Shown piece by piece: positions 58,601-64,000 of a stretch of DNA of 64,000 nucleotides. The first letter of the stretch is position 1, and each line of letters starts with the position of its first letter. Source of the DNA: Notospermus geniculatus (Eukaryota > Nemertea > Pilidiophora > Heteronemertea > Lineidae). The DNA is taken from positions 366,149 to 430,148 of the forward strand of contig NMRB01000206.1 of assembly GCA_002633025.1 (NCBI GenBank). The letters are read 5' to 3'. The notes below the pieces were generated by a model. It made no database searches. It saw nothing but the letters and a program-made list of their open reading frames with translations, and was not told where the DNA came from. Made by a program: the position numbers and the translations under genes.

Positions 58601-61600
58601 AGAAAAAATGTCGTCGGAAAATGCCGTCAGCTCAGAATGTGACCAGAATACATGTATCAATATCTAACACACTGGGGAAAAAGTGTCTAGCTTGGATTCA
58701 TTAAATCCGCTTATGAATGATTTAGGTAATCAATTAAGAGATGCTAAGATGGTGAAGACAATCAAGATAACAGGAATGATACCATCCATCAGTCTGTCCT
58801 ATGCTTTTAATGGATTTTGAATATTATCATGTTTGAAGAAGCTCACCTGGTCTTTGCTTGGGAATGTCCAAATGAATATACCGAATATAGCTGGCAGCGT
58901 TAGAGCTAGCGTGTAGTGTCCGAGATAGGCGAAATACATGGCAATCTTTACGCCGAAATATTCACATATCTTGCCTGAAATAAAGAGGGACAATGTAAAA
59001 ACAGGTTCTTCATCTGATGGAGGGAAAGTGACGATGATAGCGGTTGGCCAAATGAGGGGCCTCAAGTAAATTTTACTTGCCTAATGGTTGTTTCTTGAAA
59101 AACGCCTGCATCCAGGTTCGTCTGAGATCACTCAGGTCATTGCTGTTATGTAATGGAAGGACTTGAGATATCACTTTCTTTGTCAGTAGTTTTGGCACTG
59201 AAAAGGCATAAAAAGAGGCGTATGCACGTAAAGAGAAGAGCAGCATGTCTCTTAATCAAGGTGGATGTGATCATGGCCTGATGAACTTTAGTACCAATGG
59301 ATAATTAACAGATTGCCAAGTCCAGCACAACCAGGACCTTTTGACTGATTCCACTACTGATTTGTGAGCTGATGATTTGGGCGCAACAGTCGAGGACAAA
59401 ACGTAACTGATAGCAAAAAGCAGATCTGTCGTCACATTGGCAACGAACAGAGAGCACCAGTGAGCACAATTACAACGTAAAAATGCATTAAAAGCTCTTC
59501 CTTATTGTGAAACTTCTAATTACTTTTCCCTAATGTATTTCTAACTCGATTATTTCTACTGGCGATAGTGAACGCTTGCTCTGTCGGAAAATGATGATGA
59601 TGATGATGCATTGTTCATTTAATCGACAAACTATCAAATGCCAGGCAATATGCCACGGAGGAAAATGGCAAGCCATTAAAAAGCGTCATTTGGTTCAACG
59701 TAATGCGAGAACAAAGGAATGGAGTATCGGTATGCCGACGTTGCTTAATCAAACCATCCATTCTATCCGGAGGGCTATATCATCATGTGAAATTGAATGT
59801 AAATGGCTAGACAAATAACTCTTAGATGTTATTCGATATTTGAGGTAATCAAATCGACCGCACTTTCCCAAGCATGTTCACGTTTAATGAAAAGTAAATA
59901 ACTTATCATGGATGCTAATGCAACAGTCGTGGAATCTTAAGCAATATTTGCAACAGCACATTGATTGTATAGCAATTAACATGAAAAACGAGCTCTTTGA
60001 GCTGAATGAGCCAGAATTCAAGAAAAAGCCATCCTTTTCAACCCATGACCTGCCCACTACTATCCAATTTCACCCACCACATTTGCGATGCAATAGGCCC
60101 CTATTACATAGAAGCATATGGTATACGAAAACGCCGGTTAACAAAGGCTTAAAATGGATTCACGGCCGTGAAGCCATTGTTAACCGGCGTTTCCGTATAC
60201 CGTATACTTCTATGTAATAGGGGCCATAGGCAACGACGGGCTTTGCAATACGCTATTTTGCTATCTCTAAGACGCGACACTTTTCGGTATCCAAGTACCA
60301 AGGTGACAACAACCCTGGGAAGCAGACACAAGGACCCAGCTGCAGCAGCCTAATTGGATGGATAACATGTCCAATATATTACCCCAGGACCCATTATTTA
60401 CGTCGGTGTTGCTCATACTGGTTTGATCCCGGAGGCTCGGATGCAACTCCCTAGAGAATCTGACTGATCTCTCGAACGTGCGTGGTTTTAGTGCTAAAGC
60501 TGGCCGAAAACAAGACGTGTGCGAATAAAATATTAATCCGACAAGGTACTTTCCCGGCATCACCAGTTCCATACATTTTCAATTTGCTGTATAAAAGCCA
60601 ACCATTAATGATTATAGGAAAATACGGTAATTTCATTTCCGCACACAGAAGTAAAATTCCGGAAGTAATACGGATTTGTAAAGTTGAGAAGACGTTCAGT
60701 ATAATGGATTGCTTCTTAAACCAGTAATACGATCACCGCTCTACAAGTGTAGGCAATGGCTGCCAGAGGTAGCACTGGGGTTGATATCAGTGACAAATGA
60801 TAAAATAAAGGAACAGCATACACTGTTGGAAAAAACAGACGATTCTACAGAGTAGTCTGTGCAGCAGAGTTTCAAGCACTTTCTGTAAATTTACATAAGG
60901 ATTCAGGGTCAAAGGAATATTATGTCATTGCCCGTGACCCTTTGTTTGGAAGGTCCCTTCTAGGTGTAACATAAAACGCAGGTCATTGGTTCAGATGCAA
61001 TACCTTAACTAAATATAAAAAGTGGCTCCTGTAATTTCACAGAAAGTGCTTGAAACTCTGCTGCCAGAAAATTCTGTTAAATTCTTCTGTTTTTTCTAAC
61101 AGTGTATGCCAGTTTCTTTTCGTTGGAACGATTGCTAATCCAAGTCGTCTCTGCTTGGCATTGATTAGAAATGGAAGTAAGCGAGGGTGCCTAAAAAGAT
61201 GTCAAGAAATTTCTCGATGACGTACAGCTGGATTGTACATGTACATGTACATGTACATGTACGTTCAGTGCTACTGTTCGCACTTTGGTTAAATTCATGA
61301 ACCTATCCTCGTGCTGTAACTAATAGGAAAGCTTGTCCCATCACCAATGTTTACTATATGAAATTGCTCTGGACAAATTGTTCCTAAGTGTTTATTTTCC
61401 ATCCTCATTCATTCGACATATATCGAGTTGATGACGTGTAATGTCAACCTCCATTAGCAAGATTATTTGGGGATATTCCAGCCACATGCAACTAACCATA
61501 CCTCCAGTCGCCTGGCGATGTGGTGGTGATGGAACGTGTATACTCAGCCTGTCTACGTGAGACTGTCCGATGGCCCAATAGGCATTCCTTGGGTAGTTTT

Positions 61601-63902
61601 ATCTAATTCCCCCAATCTTTCATGGAGAAACCGACAAATCGTTTCCTCCTTTCAAGAAGAAAGGTTTCTTCCCATTCGAAAATTTTGCTAGTAAGTATGT
61701 ACAAGGGCTTCAGGGAGTAGAGGAGCGAAAACCTCATATATATTCAGGACCCACCGAAAGCCAGATTTCGAGACCAAATAACGTCCATCGACGTCTGAAG
61801 ATGAAGTAACTTAGGTTCTTTCCTGTTGGTCTTTGTGATACCCTGAATCATTACACACCAACCTGGGCTGCGCATTTTACCTACATGTATTTCACGACAA
61901 TAAAAAGAGAGCCAACGTATCGGTTTTCGATGGTAATAATTCTTCAGCTTATCATGATGTTTGTGGTGAGGTTTCCTCTTCGATTGCTTTGTGTTGTGTT
62001 ACAGCACGAACAATTAGCTAATGGATTTCTTTAGCCTTGGTGAAAATGTATACGCGAACCAAATATACTTGTGCCAATGTAACTTCACCAGAGATAAGAT
62101 TGTAAAGTAAGAATGCCAACAGGTGAATGCGATCTTGATCGCGACTGTACCAACCTCAAAGCTTCCTTTTGCTTATTATTTAATAGGCCTAATGAACCCT
62201 GCGGCTGATTTACTACGTGCCCAGGAACGGTTCCTTCCTAAACTATACAAGATGCTGAAGGTGCACTGCAAAGATGCAAGGAAATTATGAAGAACCTTGT
62301 AATTCCTCTGGTACAGCGTGTCCATTGCAGTCCCCTAAGTATGTTCGAAAGGGACTGTATGCTGTTGTTTTTGAGAGGTGTTGAAGGTCAATGTACCTAT
62401 TACATTAAGGGCCGAAAACCGCGATCTTAAAAATTTACATATACTAGAAAGTTGAAACACCCAATACACGATACAACAGTCATAATAAAATACTCGTAAA
62501 AAACAACTGTTTATTGGATATTTAAACACGTACGCTATATGAATCTCAGGTGGCTACAAACACTATTAGCACGATGCTGTCAATAAAACTTAGCCCAACT
62601 GGCTTGATTGCACAGCTACCTGTTAACGCGAGCCCCAATGCGATTTGAACGATGATAACCTACCAGGCATGCCAGGCTACCATTGAATAGAGTTAAAAGA
62701 AGTGACAGATGAAAGCTAACACAACCACGATGTTGAATCTTTAATCGGAAAAACTGTTGTTGTTGGTGCGGAGAACCGCAGCACTACAAAATGCCTGGCA
62801 TCGGTTGTTATGGCAGAGAGCATGGAAAATTCATGACTGCATCTCTCCAGCGAGTAAAAATAATCGTTCCGGCAGCTTACGTACGCTGGCTTTCTGGCTT
62901 TTTAAAGCCAAGGTTCTGTTATTGTAACTTCTTCTGGTTGCCATAGTTCTTGAAACTCTGTCACTCTCCGTTGGCTTCATGGATGTCGAGTCATGAGAAC
63001 ATGTGATAAAGACTAAGGATTTGGCAACAATCAATCCGCTCTCATGATGAATAGGTGGTATAAATAACAAATGCCCCTCCCAGGGGCGGATTCAGGATTT
63101 GGGAAAAGAGGGGGTACCCTGTGCTAGAAACACTGAAATCTGCGGTGGAATTCAATGATTTGCGCCAAATTTCAGAATTTCACGGTCAGTTTTACAGATT
63201 TGTTGGCCAAAAGGGGAGGCGAGCGCCCGAGCGCCCCCTCTGTATCCGCTCCAGCCTCCGACCGTGAAGTTGTAATGTTGCTTTCACGTCAACGTTATCC
63301 GTAAACTTGTCAATTATCACGGCCTGAGAACCCAAGGGACAGCTAGAAAACCAGACATCCTTCAAGCGTTCTTCATCGGCAAGAAGGGCAACAGAGAAAT
63401 TCATCTCCTGAGAGCGATCAGGAAGCACGCGATGCTTCCTGTTCAGTGCTTAACTCAAGAAGAAGCTTTGAGACTGCAGTCGATTATTCAAACGGTTTGG
63501 TAAGTCCTGATGGGATGTTTGATATGAATAGTTAAGGAGAGACGATGAGGGTTGAGTGGTTATCCTAACGCAAACAAATTATTTTACCCCAAGAGTGATG
63601 CGTTTGAAGGAGATGGCAAGAAACCAAAAGAAATAACATTTTGACACAAAAATGAACACATACCAATAGCTTGTCCTTCTAGGAAGCGTATTTTATCATT
63701 GAGAACATCACCGGTTATTGCTCGGAGATTATGAAGCATATGCCGCACAATGATCTGTCTCTCTTGGCTAGACAAGAAAATGTCCTCCTTGTCAGAATCT
63801 TTATAGCATTCTCTGTCATTGTACTCGAACTCTTTCATCCCACCGCCATATTCTGTCTTTAGGGATTTCTTCAACTCGATCTCTTCAGCACCTTTTAATA
63901 AG
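49631..63902 (-). CDS. ANO8: Anoctamin-8 (TMEM16H), partial at both ends
   Basis: Minus-strand exons, 5' to 3': 63664-63902, 56721-56837, 56480-56607, 56059-56220, 55620-55908, 54900-54955, 54377-54451, 53851-54025, 53369-53622, 50952-51149, 50239-50370, 49631-49741. They join in consistent phases into 645 codons. Landmarks: [13 protein letters not shown] before TM1, [14 protein letters not shown] and [20 protein letters not shown] in the first helices, [16 protein letters not shown], then [18 protein letters not shown], an acidic loop in exon 53369-53622, and [20 protein letters not shown] near the end. These match ANO8, an ER-plasma-membrane contact tether and lipid/ion-transport family member. 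The true N-terminus is off the right edge. The last exon ends AAG|GTGAGG, so a C-terminal tail exon is missing or unrecognised. The intron after exon 56721-56837 starts with GC. The exons at 57984-59197 are a second copy of exons 2-5. Confidence 0.85.
49742..50075. other. ANO8 intron, no feature seen
   Basis: AT-rich intron sequence without exon, repeat or RNA signal that I can support. Confidence 0.5.
50076..50226. mobile_element. Hairpin MITE adjoining an ANO8 exon
   Basis: GGGCCGAATTCACCAAGGGT through GATCATCGCGCGATTAAGAC pairs with the right arm ending TTGGTGAATACGGCCC. It ends 13 bp from the 3' border of the exon at 50239. A broken arm of the same family lies near 9965-10040. Confidence 0.8.
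50570..50830 (-). repeat. tRNA-derived SINE
   Basis: On the minus strand GATAGCCGAGCGG resembles an A box and GGTTCGAATCC is a perfect B box. A long non-tRNA body follows, toward TTTCATTTTTCCGTCAGGGC on the plus strand. Confidence 0.6.
51199..51583. mobile_element. Foldback MITE, TTTCGCAAATCTGACGAAAC family, copy 1
   Basis: TTTCGCAAATCTGACGAAAC with ACGAAGTACGAA is inverted at the right end, which finishes GCGAAACCTCCCTA. Inner arms include TTCATTTCCA/TGGAAATGAA and GACGT words. Confidence 0.85.
51843..52236. mobile_element. Foldback MITE, same family, copy 2
   Basis: Starts TAGGGAGGTGTCGCAAATCT and ends in the inverted AGATTTATGAAACCTC; about 390 bp, like the copy at 51199. Both are in one ANO8 intron. 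Confidence 0.85.
52240..53368. other. ANO8 intron with overlapping minus-strand frames
   Basis: Two overlapping open frames on the minus strand (53097-53303 and 52814-53170) could be joined by a frameshift, and their text is not obviously random, but I recognise no domain. Neighbouring ANO8 exons join without them. Possibly a decayed retrocopy. Confidence 0.35.
53668..53798. mobile_element. Hairpin MITE, GGCTGAGTTTACATCGAGGC ends
   Basis: The left end and the exact inverted right end GCCTCGATGTAAACTCAGCC enclose a second pair of arms, CGAACACGCAGGCGAACA. It is in an ANO8 intron 46 bp from an exon border. Confidence 0.85.
55472..57773. repeat. 2.3-kb duplicated block 1 within ANO8
   Basis: Collinear with 57836-60116 at an offset of about 2364 bp. 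It includes ANO8 exons 2-5 of this window and the following introns. It ends inside the left arm of a GTATACGAAAACG-family hairpin, where the N run starts. Confidence 0.9.
57774..57835. other. Assembly gap of 62 N
   Basis: Run of N between the two near-identical ANO8 blocks. Left flank is the start of a hairpin MITE; right flank is the same sequence as 55472 onward. Confidence 0.99.
57836..60116. repeat. 2.3-kb duplicated block 2 within ANO8
   Basis: Second copy of block 1 with small substitutions and indels, continuing into the complete hairpin MITE at 60095-60226. Confidence 0.9.
57984..59197 (-). CDS. ANO8: Duplicate ANO8 exons (first four transmembrane-region exons)
   Basis: Minus-strand exons 59081-59197, 58847-58974, 58424-58585 and 57984-58272 repeat the exons at 56721, 56480, 56059 and 55620 with the same borders and phases. 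The reading frame is open in all. Visible protein changes are minor, for example EVEDIWF against EMEDVWF. The block enters and leaves in phase 1, so splicing both copies in series would keep the frame but repeat the first helices, which no known anoctamin has. Because the blocks meet at an N gap, I take this as one locus represented twice, with the alternative of a real exon-cluster duplication. Confidence 0.75.
60095..60226. mobile_element. Complete hairpin MITE, GTATACGAAAACGCCGGT family
   Basis: TAGGCCCCTATTACATAGAA and GTATACGAAAACGCCGGTTA are inverted around a CACGGCCGTG centre; same family as 16397-16511. Confidence 0.85.
60821..61104. mobile_element. MITE with CACTGTTGGAAAAAACAGA ends, copy 2
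   Basis: Second copy of the element at 29707-29984, with TA just outside both ends, in the large ANO8 intron. Confidence 0.85.
61105..63080. other. Large ANO8 intron, mostly featureless
   Basis: Apart from a TACATG microsatellite at 61235-61262, no repeat or exon is supportable. Frames on both strands are short and unremarkable. Confidence 0.5.
61235..61262. repeat. (TACATG)n microsatellite
   Basis: About four and a half TACATG units, like 4421-4449. Confidence 0.85.
63081..63252. mobile_element. AGGGGCGGATTCAGG MITE
   Basis: CAGGGGCGGATTCAGGATTT at the left and GCCCCCTCTGTATCCGCTCC at the right are imperfect inverted ends; the inner part matches 39117-39262. Confidence 0.65.
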
Positions 63903-64000
63903 CTGGAAATATATATGTAGGCAAAAATAGATAAGAGAGGAAAGATATAATGGAAAGTATATAAGGCAAGAGATAGCGGTACTGCATACGCCATACATTT

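Overview
This is animal nuclear DNA: genes are split by GT-AG introns, intergenic space is large, and short inverted-repeat transposons and tRNA-derived SINEs are dense. The palindromes TAGGCCTA and TACATGTA recur throughout. Gene content and this repeat style suggest a marine deuterostome invertebrate, most likely an echinoderm; the species cannot be fixed from sequence alone.

Layout. (1) 0.8-18.8 kb, + strand: a tandem array of five three-exon class A GPCR genes (copies A-E) plus one stray exon remnant. Copies C and D are intact at 334 aa. Copies A, B and E each carry a +2 nt frameshift. (2) 20.0-25.6 kb, - strand: a four-exon fatty-acid-binding-protein gene with two candidate first exons. 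(3) 27.2-30.3 kb, + strand: an F-box gene of the FBXO39 type with a long acidic N-terminus. (4) 30.7-39.1 kb and 40.5-49.2 kb, + strand: two copies of a nine-exon gene whose N-terminus is SKA2 (kinetochore) but whose product is more than twice vertebrate length and ends in an SKA1-like domain. (5) 49.6 kb to beyond the right edge, - strand: most of an anoctamin-8 (ANO8/TMEM16H) gene, with a four-exon block present twice around a 62-N gap.

The genes look functionally unrelated: the array is a lineage-specific receptor expansion and the rest are conserved single genes. About twenty foldback or MITE elements sit in introns and spacers, several with target-site duplications readable against an empty site in a paralogous copy. 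Several N positions sit inside or beside hairpin elements or between duplicated flanks, so part of the apparent duplication (ANO8 block, 47-bp repeat at 4.0 kb, perhaps also the SKA2 unit) may be unmerged haplotypes.
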